Assembly (NCBI RefSeq): GCF_000247815.1
Contig: NC_021673.1
Coordinates: 37,961,102-38,025,101, forward strand
Length of the DNA stretch: 64,000 nucleotides
Reading direction: 5' to 3'
Origin: Ficedula albicollis
Lineage: Eukaryota > Chordata > Aves > Passeriformes > Muscicapidae
Shown here: positions 45,557 to 59,189 of the stretch, piece by piece
Numbering within the stretch: position 1 is the stretch's first letter
Layout of the letters: each line of letters begins with the position of its first letter
Made by a program: the position numbers and the translations under genes
The notes under the pieces: model-generated
Database searches by the model: none
What the model was told of the DNA's origin: nothing
What the model saw: the letters and a program-made list of their open reading frames with translations, nothing else

Positions 45557-48500
45557 ATTTCTTTAGCCTTCAGTTATTCTAATATTTTTGAAAACAATAA
45601 CAGGAACCTACACTGTTTGGTTTTCTCCCTAGTAATTGATTTCTTCTGATTTGTGGTCATTTTCCAGTTAGAAGATTCATCCCACCACAACTTATTTGAG
45701 CAATTATGTAATCTTTTCCATTTTTTTCATTTATTTTTGTATTTTTATAAATCTTTCTCATTTTACACCCAAAACAATTGGACAATTCACTATAAGAGTG
45801 AATCACAAAAGATATGGGAAAGGACAAAGAGGAGGGGAGGAAATTAGCCTATTTGCATTAGTTTGGGACTATGTTAGGTATATGTGACCTATGCCCAGAT
45901 TCTGACTCTCTTACTTTTGTGAATGGATTAAGAGACAGGAATTATGGGCTTTACATTATTTATTAAAAGCTTTAAAATATTTATTAAAAGCTTTTCACAA
46001 GTAGACCTTAGAATTTCCTTGACAAATACAAAAAAAATTTCATTGTAACTAGAATGAACATGTTTGAATAAGTGACAAAATTTTACTTCTAATTTTAGCT
46101 TTTGAGTCTTTTTGGACACTCTCCATTCCCATTCATTTCACTTCCTGGGATTACTACATTCTGCATCAGATTATAAAGCTTAACCCAAGGGTAACACATT
46201 GAAAAAAATCCAGGCTAGCAAAGCAGCTTATTGATGTTTTTAGACTGTTGTATGAGGAGGATATAAAACACTGTGTCAAACAGAATTTTAGACAGGAAAA
46301 GCTCCTGGCTTTCAGAGTATTGCCTTGGAATCTAATCATATTTCTATTTTAATTAGACAGGCATCCTAGAGGATAACTTTTTTCCCAATATGTCTCAATG
46401 TGCCTTAGGGAACGTGATAATATAACTTTTACAATATTAATATTATCTTTGCCTCTACACTGTAAAATGGAAAATAAAATTAATCCTAATATAGCTGAAC
46501 TTTAAAATTATGTCAGTTTGGAGAGTGGATTGATTTTTAATTTTTTTTCATTATTCCTTTATTTTTTTATTGATATAATACTGATCTGTTGGGGACATTA
46601 AATTTAGAAGTGCTTTTACAATCACTTATCCTTTTATTATTTTGGGTAATATAGGACTAATTAATGAAGGAAATGATAGCACAATTTTATCATTTGAATA
46701 TAAAGCTAACAATAGAATCACAACTCCTTCACTGTATCTACAGCCTCAAAATGAGGAGTCTAACTGAATATCAATCCAGGGCCAATCATGCAAATATTTA
46801 TGAGCCTGTTCAAAACCTTAGAGCTGCTTGAAGTTAAGCATATAAGTTTTATTTCTTTGGAAGGTGTTAGCCTTTATTGTAGTTCCTATTATGTAATTCT
46901 TGACTTGACTGTAATCAAACTGTTGGAATATTAAAAAGCTTGCCCCACTATATCTTTTTTTCTGTAGTAATCTGCAAGCTTTTCCAAAAATACAACCTCC
47001 CAGACAGTACAGTCAGTGCCAGATCTACTGTCTATTTTAACAGTTCCTCCCTTTGTCTTCTTTTCATCTTATTGATAGACTGTTCTTTTATTTTCTTTTT
47101 TTTTTTATTCTTACTGCTACAGATTTACTCTGAAAGATGCATTTTCAGAGCAGTTGAGGCCCTAATTTCTTCTCCTGCTTTGGGGTGGGATAGAGGAAAA
47201 TATTTCTAAGCAAATAGAAATAAAAATTACTAATTATACCATCCCCGTTTCTGATTTTTTATTCTTAATGTGGCACAAGTGACAGAGATAGTTTTCTCTT
47301 TCTGTAGCATCTTTTTAACAAGAAATGTAATACATGCTGTATTGCTCATGAAAAAAAAAATTAAAAATAATTTAATTAATGCAATGAGGTTAACACCAAA
47401 TATAAAAGCTCATGTGAGAATTTACATCCAAGAAAGTATTTATTTGGGGGGGAAAAAAAACCAACTATACAAAGCTAACCACAAGCAGCCAGTCACAGAA
47501 CATTTGTACCAACTTCTCATGGTAATTACAAAGAAACAAAACTTTCAGGACAACATCTTAACAGGAGATTGGAGAGCTCACAGCAATTCACAATTGTTAT
47601 CCCTCTAGGACAAAATACCAGTGACAGATCCACTGTTCAACTTCTGCTGCTAACTCAATGTACTCTGTTCTGTAAGAAGCATCAGAAAATGCTGAAAACA
47701 TCTGTTTCCACAAAGTACTCTTTCTTTATCTGTCCATTAAGAGAGGAAGAGAGATAAGAATAGCCCCGAGAAAACATAGGAACAAGCCAATGAACAATAG
47801 AGAGTCTTAAAAAGAAAAACAAAACAAGAAAATACCCGAAAGGGGCTGGGCATGGCAAATTGCTCAGTATAAAACATTTATACCTAACAAGCTCTTTGTG
47901 AGTGATTGAGTCTTTTGTGATTTAGAGGACTTGTGATATTTCATTTAAATTTCCTGATTACAGAAAACTGAGGCCTGAGCACATGTGAGGCATTAAGTTT
48001 TGCAGCAGTACAATAATCTCTTGTTATGTACTTATATCTTTTCCATTACCATACAGTAAATTTGTAAAGAATAGAACATCTGGCATGCATTCTTGGGGTT
48101 TTTTCCCACACTGCCAGTGCTCCTAAATGGGCTTTTCCCATTTCCAAATGCTGACTAGGAACACTAATACTCTGATTTCAAATCCTTTCCTGAAAATGCA
48201 TTTTATCCTTTTGACTCCTCAATATAAAGAATTATTCATGTATTTTAGTACCAAAGATTACAAGAAAATAAGTGAAATTATGGTTCTATTTTTATTCCTA
48301 CTTTTTGTGAAGGCAACTAGAATCAGACCAGCAAACACTGGTAACATTCTATTGAGCCCCAGCACAAACTTACTGACTGGACATAAAATGTATTAGCCTC
48401 TAATTTAGCTGTGTCTCTATATTTTTCTTTTTAGTGTTTTGGAATCATTGGAATTCATTTTGAATTACTGTGCATCTAATTACCTGGGTTGGCCACAGTT

Positions 48501-50562
48501 CCTGGCAGACATTCTTTATAAATGAGTTCTGCCTCTTGACACTGAAAAAACTGTCAGATCACTGGCTTTCAACAGCAAACCACTAGTGTTTTCAGATAAA
48601 TATTCCTTTTTTTTTTCTTATAATAAACAATTTTAAGGATTACCGAATTTTAAAAATCTGTGCATTAAGATACTAAAAAATTGGATTATTATAGATTTGT
48701 GATTCAATGCATGGAAGAATTATATATGAGTCTGGTTTTGGTACATGATCTATTATTGGTTTTTTCTTGTAAAATTAAATTTAATAGTTGGTTTCACAAG
48801 ACAGAAAGAGATTCCAAGGTTGAAATTAAACATTCAATTAAACTCTTTGACACTATTTCGCATAACTCATGCTAACATCAATCTTTGGTTTTTTTCTCAA
48901 TGCAAAGTAAGCTAAATATCTGTGTTTTTTTCTTTCAGCAGTCCTTATCCTTTAAGAGCTGTACTTCTTTTAAAAGGCAGGCATGCGAGGTATTTGACAC
49001 ACTCTTTGCATAGGGGAAAAAAAAGAGCATTTTATAGAAGATTGCACCTGTGCATTGCCCTAAATAAAACGTTTTAGCATCCTAGAAACTAGGGCAACAC
49101 CTCCTAATTATTTACTCTGATAGTGCATTTTTACAAAGATAAAGCTATGTGCATAATGAGGACTTTGAATTTACTGCACTTTGACTGTCTTTGTCCAAGT
49201 TCTTGTTCATCTCTTCTCTTAGAGGCTGGAGGGAGAGACAGAGAGGAAGTGCTGGAACAAGTTTAGAATCAAAAACCCTTGGGAATTCTCTCTGGGCGCA
49301 GATTAGTTTATTTTGCCAACTTTCAAGGACTAAGCCATAAAGCCCTGGCCCCTGCTGTGCGTGCAGGACGGGGTATCCAAAGTTACAAGCAGTGAGTATG
49401 GTTGCAGTTTATTTATACAGAGGCAATTATAACGCTTTTTACTGTGGACTTTGTGCCATGGAAAAGGTAGTTTATAGGTCTCTAGTTTATTTTAAAATAT
49501 CAATATTTCCAGACTGAAATTGTCCCCAGTGGGTTAAAGGAGCTAGTTTGGGGAAACAGGAGAAGTCTGATAAGCAGCATCTCCCATCACTTGCTCTGTG
49601 TTCGCACCTGCCCTTCTTTTCTGTTACTCGGCCTCCTGAGAACACTCCCTCCCCTCCCTGCCAAATGCAACCTGCCTTCAAAAATTCCTTTACCCTTCTC
49701 TTGGGAAGGTCACAAGGCAACAAAGTGCTGCCACTAAGCCCGTTTGCTGTGCAGCCAGCTTCCCCCTGCTGCAGTGACCAAGGCAGGGTAACAGAGCAGA
49801 GAGGGATCGATGGGTGGCTGTGGCAGCGAGGTCCAGAAGCAAGGGCACAGTGCTAGCAACTTGTCATGCAGCTTAAAACCCATATAATGCTTTCTCTGTC
49901 TATGTTTTCAAGATGTACAGTCAGGATTAATATGTATTCAAGTGGGAGAAAACCAATATCAAAACAAAAAGCGAGGGAAATCTTCAACCATGTTATGAAT
50001 TAGAAATGACAAGTCACTTCTAAAGAGTTCAGCAGGAAAATGCATACTTTCTGTACTTTCTGAGGTGCTTTTTGTGAAGCTGCTAATATTTGGGATTTGT
50101 CTAGAATTCTAATTAAGGCTGCTATTTAACATTCCTACTGTACCTGTTCTTAGAGGACATGCAAACTGATGCCCCAAAATTCTGGGCACAATTTTAAACT
50201 AATATTTTAAACATATGTGCAAAGCAGGTCAGTAATATTTCCTAATTCTGACTTTAATATTTTAGCACATTTCTGGTTTCCTCTCATCCTGAATCTTGAA
50301 GAAGATACTGATTCTTCAGTTGTCATAGCTTACAATGCAACTTGTGAGATTTCAGTATCTGACATCTCATCCTCTGATAATATCATCTAGTACTTTATCC
50401 AACTCAGTGAGAACACAGCAGTTATTTTGTTTACATAGCCTCATTATTGCAGTTTCTCTGCTTGGCAATTATTAGAGTGTTATTGCTACATTTGATGATA
50501 CACCTACTACTGGCTTGGATGTTGTGCAGTAGGATTTCTGCTTATGAAAATGTAAATATTCT

Positions 50563-50690
50563 GTATTCCTGTATTATACCACTAGTGGTACCCTCACTAC
50601 AAAACAGTTTTTAGGTTAACCTGAAAGTATTCCTGTATTATACCACTACTGATACCCTCACTACAAAACAGTTTTTAGGTTAACCTGAAA
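50563..50690. repeat. 64-bp tandem duplication
   Basis: GTATTCCTGTATTATACCAC onward to AACCTGAAA occurs at 50563 and 50627. The copies differ at two bases (CTAGTGGTACC versus CTACTGATACC). Confidence 0.94.
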
Positions 50691-51692
50691 GACTAGGAAC
50701 AAAAAAAAAATTAAAAAGAGCACACAATTATTCTTTTCAAATCTGTGTCTAAAATTTGAATATTTGGGTGTTCTGATGACTTTTTGTCAAACAAACTGAG
50801 AAGTTCAAATGATTTTCGGATATGCCTAACTTTTACCTATGTTTGTAGAAAAATAAATTGACTGATGAGTTAAACACTTTTTGCCTTGATATGTGGGTTT
50901 AGGAAAGCTGAAAATAATTTCTCAAAATTTTACCTGGCAGACTAAAATATTCATATAAATATAATATATAGGCTGTCAGAGACTTATCCATGGTCAAGAT
51001 ATGGACATTCAAATAAACAGCAGAATTTTCACAACAGATATTACTGAGCAGTTATGGTGGATTTTATTAGAAGTAGTTACACTTGAAAGTTGCATAATTT
51101 TTTCTTCTTCCTTTTCTTTTGTTTTGCTTTCTATGTAATTTGAGAAAATGAAACATTATGGCCTTGAATAAGTTAGACATCTCTGGCTTGGGACTATCTT
51201 GCTCCTACTTGCCGCAGTCCCAGCACTGCTTTTGAAAATTCCTCAAAGGTGCTGGAGACACTCAGTTCATGTTCACATACAGAGTAGGCTGGCACAGGAG
51301 CTAAAGCCAGGCAGGCCCAAAGCAGAGCACTTATTCCTGCATTTCCATCAAACCAGTGCTGAAACCTATCAGGCATGCTTTCACACATCTACATTTATTC
51401 ACAGGTTTGGAGTCTTGATCTACTTTTTTTATTAAAGTAAAATATTAATTTTTTTCATTAACTCACTTTTTATTTAAGATGAAACAACTTTTCTTTTTCT
51501 CTCACAGCACCTGTTTGAAAGGATTATCCTTAGTTCAGTGTTATGCCACCATTTAATTTAATACAGCCATTTTATCATGAGTGCCTTTTCTTGTATTGAC
51601 ATAAATGTTTTGGTTTAGATGTTTGTATCCTGTTGGAAGCCATACTGTGCAGATGTATGCATTTCCTACATTTTTGGTTTGCTTTTTTTCAG

Positions 51693-51731
51693 GTAATATC
51701 AAAATTATCCAACAAGCCTACACTATCCCAG
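51693..51731 (+). CDS. KCNH8: KCNH8 39-nt micro-exon
   Basis: A 39-base exon of 13 codons, VISKLSNKPTLSQ, lies between a long polypyrimidine acceptor (GCTTTTTTTCAG, AG at 51691-51692) and a consensus GTATGT donor at 51732. It is phase 0 at both ends, so skipping it would keep the reading frame. It links the CNBHD to the acidic linker. The residues resemble the recalled human segment VISRLSNKSMVSQ, which supports it as a true exon despite its size. It sits 15.4 kb after the previous exon and 1.7 kb before the next. Confidence 0.92.
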
Positions 51732-53413
51732 GTATGTTGATCACATTTTAGCTATGCCAAGCTTCACTTTGAACATTCACATAATTATAACTAGAACAAA
51801 GCTTGAAAACTCCTTCCTTTCCTTCTTGAAAACAGACTTCAATTTTTTCAGAATGAGAATTTAAATAGCATCCTTCAGATAGTTCTGCCACTGCCCATGT
51901 TATGAGTAGCAGCTTATGATCTTTTTTGTCCCAGGTGCTAAATTTGAATATCCTTGTATAGCACTACATTTTAAATACATGGCTACCCCAGCCAAAGTTT
52001 GGAATATGAGTAATGTTCATTCTCTATAGAGTGCAGGCAGTATCAGTGCCAGATCCTGTACAATTTGATCATCGTGACAGCCTTTGAATGACTACTACAG
52101 TTGACAACAAGGCTTTTTTGTTTTATAAAGACATGCCTTCTGTCACAACTTTGAGTTCTTACCTCTTCATATATACCTCAAAGGAAAAGGTCCCAGTTCA
52201 CTAAATCTGTCAACATATACCAAGAGGAAAGCATACATTCAATGAAAGTGTGCTGTAACACACAGCAAAATTAAATCTATGCTGCAAACCATTTAGACAG
52301 ATGCTAATAGGGGCTTAGAATACTTGGATAAATTCCCCAAATCTGTATTTCCACCCAGCCAATCTGACTATGCAGGGTCATCTAAGGTTTTCTATCTAAA
52401 GCTAACAGTGTCTTAATCAAGCTTGATTAAAGCTTGGTTAAAGCCCTTAAAACAAAATAAATAAATTAAAAACAACAACTCCCTTTGAAACCATGAAGTT
52501 GCATTTGGTTTGTTAATTTGACCTGGAACCTGACTCTGCCTTAGGCCATTCACCTACTACCAATACAGTAAATTGTACCATGGGAATAAATGGAACTATT
52601 TCTGAGTTATGGTCTGATCCTGTCTATGTTGGCATGTGTCAACACTCGTGATCAGCATACTTTGTTACCACGAAAAAATAACATTGACCTTCTACATTGT
52701 GCTTTAGTTTGTAGGTAAATCACAGAGCCCAGATCTATGTTGCCTCTAAATTTCCATGCTTCCAACATCAGGCATCTAAATGGCATTTTTTTCAAACCAG
52801 ATGTAGCTCTGCTTTCTGTTGACTCAGTTCTGAAGCTGAAACTGTCACACTATTGGTGCATTAATGGGACTTTGAGTGATATGAAAAGTCTGCCTACCAT
52901 CCTGGCAATTCAGTTACAAAAATTAAGACACAGAGACCGTTGGGCTTGACCTGAACTGGTGCAAATGCTTTTTATACATCACGAAAGGTTCTATATAAAA
53001 AAGCAGTTTTATTTGAATTGCCAGCCTCAGATCATTTCTGTGGCCCACCAAGATTCTGGTAGCATAACATTCAAGAAATAATGCCTCAGCTAAACAAAAT
53101 TAATCTTCTCAAGTGTACATATGGCAAATGGCTTGTAAGAGCTAGTTGTGTACTCTTTCTTGGTAACAAAACATATTGCGGTGAGTTTGCTGACCATCTC
53201 ACACGTGACCTTTTTAAATTTGCTTGTATTTTTCTTGTGTCTGCACATATAGCCATAGCTGAGGCTATGGATGAGTTCCAAAAGAGCTCTCCCTAATGAG
53301 AAATGAAAGCTGTGTTAGGTCTGGGTTTTTTCCAGAATGAACACCAGAAAAAATGTGTTTCTGCAACATCAGGCTCTGAATTTTACTCTAGTATGTGCTA
53401 CTTGTTATTTTAG
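51732..53413 (+). other. KCNH8 intron, about 1.7 kb
   Basis: Nothing recognisable beyond intron sequence; no repeat or gene supported. Confidence 0.85.
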
Positions 53414-53772
53414 ACAGAGCTCAAGGGAAATGGAAATATAAAGAAGAGACTCCCTTCAATTGTGGAAGATGAAGATGAGGAAGAGGAGGGAGGAGAAGAA
53501 GAAAGCAGCACCCTTTCACCAATTGATACACGAAGCACAAACAGCTCTCAGCAGAAGAAGAGCTCAATCAGTAAAAGCCACCTTGGGAGAAACTTGAAGC
53601 AGCTGGCCTCAGGAACTGTGCCCTTCCATTCCCCCATCCGAGCTTGCAGTTCAAACCCCTCAAGAGCCAAACATGAAACAGAGCTCCATTACTACTCCAA
53701 AAGGAAGGACAAAAACCTTAAACTGTACCTGTCAGCACTGACCACCAGTGGCCCACCAGATCTGAGCCCAAG
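53414..53772 (+). CDS. KCNH8: KCNH8 exon: acidic and serine-rich cytosolic linker
   Basis: The exon follows a TTGTTATTTTAG acceptor and begins [19 protein letters not shown] strongly acidic run follows ([13 protein letters not shown], about residues 18-31 of the exon). After it come serine- and basic-rich segments including [16 protein letters not shown], a block shared with human KCNH8, and the exon ends GPPDLSP plus two bases of an arginine codon at AG|GTAATA. The region is likely disordered and is the least conserved part of the window's protein. Function of the acidic run is not known to me. Length is 119 codons plus two bases. Confidence 0.94.
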
Positions 53773-54793
53773 GTAATAGTTGTGAATGGTCATTTTCTCC
53801 TCTATCATGTTACTCCTATTAAAAACATAATGATTTTGACACTGCAAGATTCATTATTTAATAGCTTATACTTCTGTTCATCCCACGTTATTGTAGGAAC
53901 CATTTCACACTGCAGAATATTATTACTTTAGAACTTTATTGCAAACTAAAGTATTTTTACCCATAAAAATGGCAGTTAAAAAAAATGAGCAAGTGCAAAA
54001 ATGGCTATTTAAACAGCCTGGCCTTATGGTATCATTTTGCCTATAATATTCATTCCCACAATAGCACTACAAAATATTCTGAGTTCATCAGAGATACAAA
54101 AATTTAGAAAACAAGTAGATGAAATTATAGCATAGCCATGAAAATACAAAATATTATTGGAGCAGAGAATTATAATGGAAAACAATTGCCTAGCAATTTT
54201 GGAAAATATTTAGAGGGTTTTTTTTTTTCATTAGAGACAGGAAATCTGATAATGGAAGTCATACATATATTAAATACAGAGTTTAGCATTTGTTTTGTTG
54301 TGTCTTTTGACATAAAGAAGCATCGTATAACAGTTTATTGAGGTATTACTAGTGCCCAATTTAAAATAGTTCAATATTTTATTTGTATACTACTTACAAG
54401 TGATTTATGTAATTTGTTCCTAAAATGCTGCAGTGCGATCCTAGTTTTAGGACCAGTTCTTTAGAGAAATCACAAGCATACATATAAGGAGATACAGTAG
54501 TTCATCCTCCAGTTCAAGTTTTGCCTTCTGTGAATTGAAGTGCTTTACATGTTCAAGCACTTCCTTTATTCATTAGAGGCAGAGTGGAAGTTTCAGGAAC
54601 TTGCCATTGCAAATGTGAAGTAAACACAGCTTGAACAATATTTGTTTATCAAAGCACCAGTCCCTAGAGATGCAATCATAAAAAGGACATGGAAGGTTAT
54701 ATAGAACCCTTTCCCCCATATCACATATTTCATTGGTAAAGACACATTTCAAATATTAACAGGATACAAAACAATTTTAGTTTTCTCATAAAC

Positions 54794-54892
54794 TCACAGA
54801 AATCACAGAATCATTTACGTTGGGAAATACCCCCAAGATCGAGTCCAACCTTTGACAAAACACCACTATACCAACTAAGCCATAGCACTATG
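54794..54892 (-). mobile_element. CR1 LINE fragment, antisense 3' end
   Basis: CACAGAAATCACAGAATCAT followed by TTACGTTGGGAAATACCCCC, AAGATCGAGTCCAACC and CCACTATACCAACTAAGCCA is the reverse complement of an avian CR1 3' end. About 100 bases are recognisable. Confidence 0.9.
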
Positions 54893-57049
54893 TGATATTT
54901 TCTCATTTTCTTCCTAGATCTCATATGAATTTGGTTCAGTCAGCTATGAGTAAAGGTCATTATCATTCACATAATAAGTGGTAATTCAGGGAAAAATTAC
55001 TTTTTATATTTTCTGCTGAAATGTAGTCATGCTCATTATTGCTCTGAACTTGTGCAGCCAGACATCGGCACCCAAGGCTGCAAAAGGAAATATGAAAAAA
55101 GAATGTTTACACATATTATTTCCATACATAATTTTATAATTGCAGACTAATCATGTTAATAGCCTGGAAAATGGCCCAAGATGTATGTTTTTCAGCCTCC
55201 TTTTTTCCAGACAAAATATTTTCATGTTATCTCCTAGAAGGAGTTTATATTATTATAATATTTAAACTGATGAGTTAATACCACTTTAAAAAGTAGCCTT
55301 AAGTGTTTCCTTGTAAGCATTAAGGAGAAAATAGGACCTAAATTAAAATCCTCATTTATATTTGGTGTTGGCAAGGGAAACACAAGACTCTGGTTGAAAT
55401 ATCCAGTCAGTGCTGTTCTGAGGTGGATAATCAAAGTTTCTTAAGAAACTTCTGCTGTGGGTGTTTCCTAGAGGAAACTAACTAGAATTCTTTGCAGGTG
55501 CTTCAGGTTCTTTCTTTGTACCCCACAGTAAAAGCAATAAAGCCCAGAGACACGGTGAAATTTTTAAAGGGCTCTTGGTGCAAGGAACAGAAGTTAGAAT
55601 TGTAGTTTCCAGAATAGAGCCCTGGTCTTCCCAATTACTTTTTGGGTACTGCCTATGAAGTGGATGAGCACCAAAAGGAAGAAAATGTAAGTGACAATAA
55701 AGGCAGCCCTAGGAGGAGGCATTTATGTAATTGAATCTCCTCAGACCCTCATGGAGAAGTGCTCTCTGGCCTTAAGCAACTGGATAGAAGAAGCCACATG
55801 CTAATCATCTTTTCTGACTTTTTTGGCTTCCAGGAGTGGAGTTTTCTTTCTTCAGGAGCAAATTCGGGGCTGTAAAATAGCTGATGCAGAGAGGGGTGAG
55901 GCTTACCAATTGCCTTTGTCCCCTCATGTTTTCAATTTACTAGATTATGTAGTTCCCCAGCCAGTTCCTTGTATATGAATAAGCATATTGCACATTATGT
56001 ATTTCCCACATAAAGCCTCCACAACTAGGTAATTTTACTAATATAATTTCCTTTCAGTCTGAATCTTTAAACACTGTAAAGAATGTGTAGCGTCTATAAA
56101 TTCCAAGTCACATCTGAGTAAGCTTTCTCCTGTGTGCTTTAAAGGCAGTTAAAATGTTAGCATTTTATTTAATTAGAAGCCTCTACCAAGGTGATATTGG
56201 TGTTTAAAATTTGCCTTTTGAACCAGTGAGGCCAAATGACATTAAACAGGTTTTATAGCAAATTTCAAACAAAGTAATGATTCTGGTTTTCAGCTGCAGA
56301 TAGCAGTATAGGCCAGGGCTGCTGAAGCACCACCTTTGAGCCTCTTCTTCTACCAGAGGCTGATTAAGATTAGAGTCAAGTCTAGTAACATCCAACTGGC
56401 ATCATGAACACTCAGACATGGGGATCTAAACCCACACAAAGAGCCAAAAAGGATGAGAACACATGGTGTGCGTGCAGAGATCTGAGTTACATGGGTCTTT
56501 CAAGCCAAATACATCACAGATATCTCTGTGTTGCCTGTTCTTTTTTCTCCGGGTATTTCCAGTCAAGAAGTTTTCCTGAAAATATCTTTATTAGGTGAAA
56601 ATTCTAATTTCCATCATCACATATTTATCCCCATTAACTGAGAGTCTAAGAACTTTCTATCTTAGCCCTTCCAGATTGGTATTAAACTATTCTGTCTGCT
56701 GTAAGGCAGAATAGGAAGCTTGTTTCTGGACAGAACAAGAAATTGATGCTTCATCAGTTGTATGGCACTTGTGTAATCCTCTTTCATTGACTTTAAAATA
56801 GTTCTGTTTGTAGCAAAATTTATTTTAACCGAGAACAGAAAATATTCATAATTATATATTTTAGTACTGTGTGTTGATTCTTCTAATGCCTGTTTTCTAT
56901 TCTTTGCATGCAGAACTTGATTATTATATAAAATACTGCCTTTTTTTTTTTTCCTTTGGCTTTCTTAACACTGCAAATTAGAGATAACTGCTGTGCATGG
57001 GTAGAAATAACTGGTAAAAATACCTTTTCTAGTAGTCAGATGCAATAGC

Positions 57050-57270
57050 ATTATTAATGTAACTGGAACACTGCAGACTAGTCTGCACATCTTCCTAGAT
57101 GGAATTGGCAAACAAGATTGCCCTGCCTGAGCTAGCTCATTTTAAAGAAATTTAGAATCCATTATTAATGTAACTGGAACACTGCAGACTGGTCTGCACA
57201 TCTTCCTAGATGGAATTGGCAAACAAGATTGCCCTGCCTGAGCTAGCTCATTTTAAAGAAATTTAGAATA
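57050..57270. repeat. 111-bp tandem duplication
   Basis: ATTATTAATGTAACTGGAAC onward to AATTTAGAAT occurs at 57050 and 57161; one A/G difference (GACTAGTC versus GACTGGTC) is visible. Confidence 0.95.
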
Positions 57271-57759
57271 ATTGCTTGCATGGAAATGACACTGTTGACT
57301 GAAGTTTACAGAGATGTTTTCATAAATGTATTATGTTCAGGCTTAGGCTCTGCCTAAGTAAACCTAATATAAGAGCCTGATTACATGCAGGGAGCACAAG
57401 AGCATCGTGGTTCTGGTTGTGCAGAAAAAAGAACAGCAACAGATTACTGTAGATATAAAAAGCAAACTCTAGTCCATGTAGTTTTGGATTGTACCCAGAA
57501 TATGCTGCAAAAGTAATGATAATTATTTATACTTCAGTTAATTATACTTGGCCTCACCTTCTTTCCATTATCAGTAATTTTAATTTTTAGTGACTCACAA
57601 GAAGTTATGCCAATATAATAGGTTCTGCTTTTCTCTAAACTTAATGCTGTGAAAAATTTACCGTTGTTTAAAAATGTGCCCTTTAGGAGTAATTTTTACA
57701 ACATAATTATGAACATGATGTTTATGAAACTATTCCATTATTCTAATTTTTCTCAACAG

Positions 57760-57866
57760 AATTGTCGATGGGATTGAGGATGGAAACCGTAACGAAGAAA
57801 GCCAAACCTTTGACTTCAGCTCTGATCAGCTCAGGCCTGAATCCAGGTTATCTCCTACAACTGGAG
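57760..57866 (+). CDS. KCNH8: KCNH8 exon: linker before coiled coil
   Basis: A 107-base exon follows a TTTTTCTCAACAG acceptor. Its first base completes the arginine codon (AG+A), then [20 protein letters not shown] and [15 protein letters not shown] follow. The IVDGIEDGN...EESQTFDF pattern matches human KCNH8. It ends in one base of a glutamate codon at GAG|GTGAGC. Reading on into the intron gives no family sequence, so the donor is well placed. No known domain; probably flexible cytosolic tail. Confidence 0.93.
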
Positions 57867-59189
57867 GTGAGCATTGCCTGGGAAAATCACTTTTTAGGGA
57901 AAACAGTTTTCAAAACTGCTTTTTGTTCCCCTTTATTTCTTTGATCCTCAATTGTGGTATAAATCGATTAAACATATATTTGTATTCTCAGTGCCATTTC
58001 AGTGCCACAATTGTAAAAAAATGCAACAAGGTCCCAAAGGTAATTTTTTGCTTTCCTGCTAACAGATGGTCATGATAAAATAGCTTGTGGAGGGAACTGC
58101 TTTACCAGAGGAATTGCAGAATCTGCCTCACCCTCCCAAACCTTTGGTCATGGAAGATACTAAACACAAGGACAAAATTAAACATACACAAAGCATGAAA
58201 ACATTCTAATAACAAACTGAAAAAAAAAAAACCATTTCAGTGCCACAATTATAAAAAAATACAACAAGGTCCCAAAGGTAATTTTTTGCTTTCCTGCTAA
58301 CAGATGGTCATGATAAAATAGCTTGTGGAGGGAACTGCTTTACCAGAGGAATTGCAGAATCTGCCTCACCCTCCCAAACCTTTGGTCATGGAAGATACTA
58401 AACACAAGGACAAAATTAAACATACACAAAGCATGAAAACATTCTAATAACAAACTGAAAAAAAAAAAACAAGCCATAAATAAGAAAAACAGCCCCAGTA
58501 ACAAAAACAGAAAAAGAAAAAAAAACCAAACAAAAACCCAAACACCCAATGCATCAATAGCCATATGTAAACCTGGCTCTTAACATTTCTAAAGATATAT
58601 AGAGAACTAGAGCGGTGTGGAAGTATATAGATTTTTAAAAGAGTGAAAACCTTGGCTAGCAAGGGGTTCTAGGAAGCTTTAAATGGCCTACACCCTGAAA
58701 AGGTTGATGAAGTAGCACCACAAAGCAATGGAACTTGTCCAGGATGGGGGGGAAAAAGCACTTAAAAAAGAGACACAGGGATTCTTTCCAATATCCCCTC
58801 TTTTAGAAATAAAAAGTCCTCACATGGCTAAGTGCCTTTATCATGGGGAGAATTAGGACATATATTGTTTCTCTTAAAGCCAAACAGGAAAATAATAATT
58901 AAAGTTTAGTCATATTTATGACTTTTTGAAAGTGTCAAGCTGTCACGTGGATGACACCACGTTGTCATTTTCATTCCTTTTAGGTCCAGAGTGAAGAGAG
59001 CAGTATGGACTTTATTAATCACACTTCTCACAAACATTATACAATGAACATTAAACACATGGTTTAATTTTCACTCTAGCCAACTGGAAAATAAGTTTAA
59101 ATTTAAAGCATTGGTTAAGTGCAAGAATAGTATTATCATTTCCAAGTGATTATACTCTTCTCATTTACATGAATTTGAATTATTTTCAG
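57867..59189 (+). other. KCNH8 intron, about 1.3 kb
   Basis: More than a third is a 238-bp duplication and the A-rich tract after it. No gene is supported. Confidence 0.85.
57994..58469. repeat. 238-bp tandem duplication with poly-A edges
   Basis: CCATTTCAGTGCCACAATTR onward to GAAAAAAAAAA is present at 57994-58231 and 58232-58469. Differences are a few A/G changes near the start. Each copy ends in a run of A, and an A-rich tract continues to about 58550. Confidence 0.95.

Larger units (their letters stand above)
53773..57759 (+). other. KCNH8 intron, about 4.0 kb
   Basis: Contains an antisense CR1 end at 54.8 kb and a 111-bp duplication at 57.05 kb. No other gene is supported. Confidence 0.85.
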
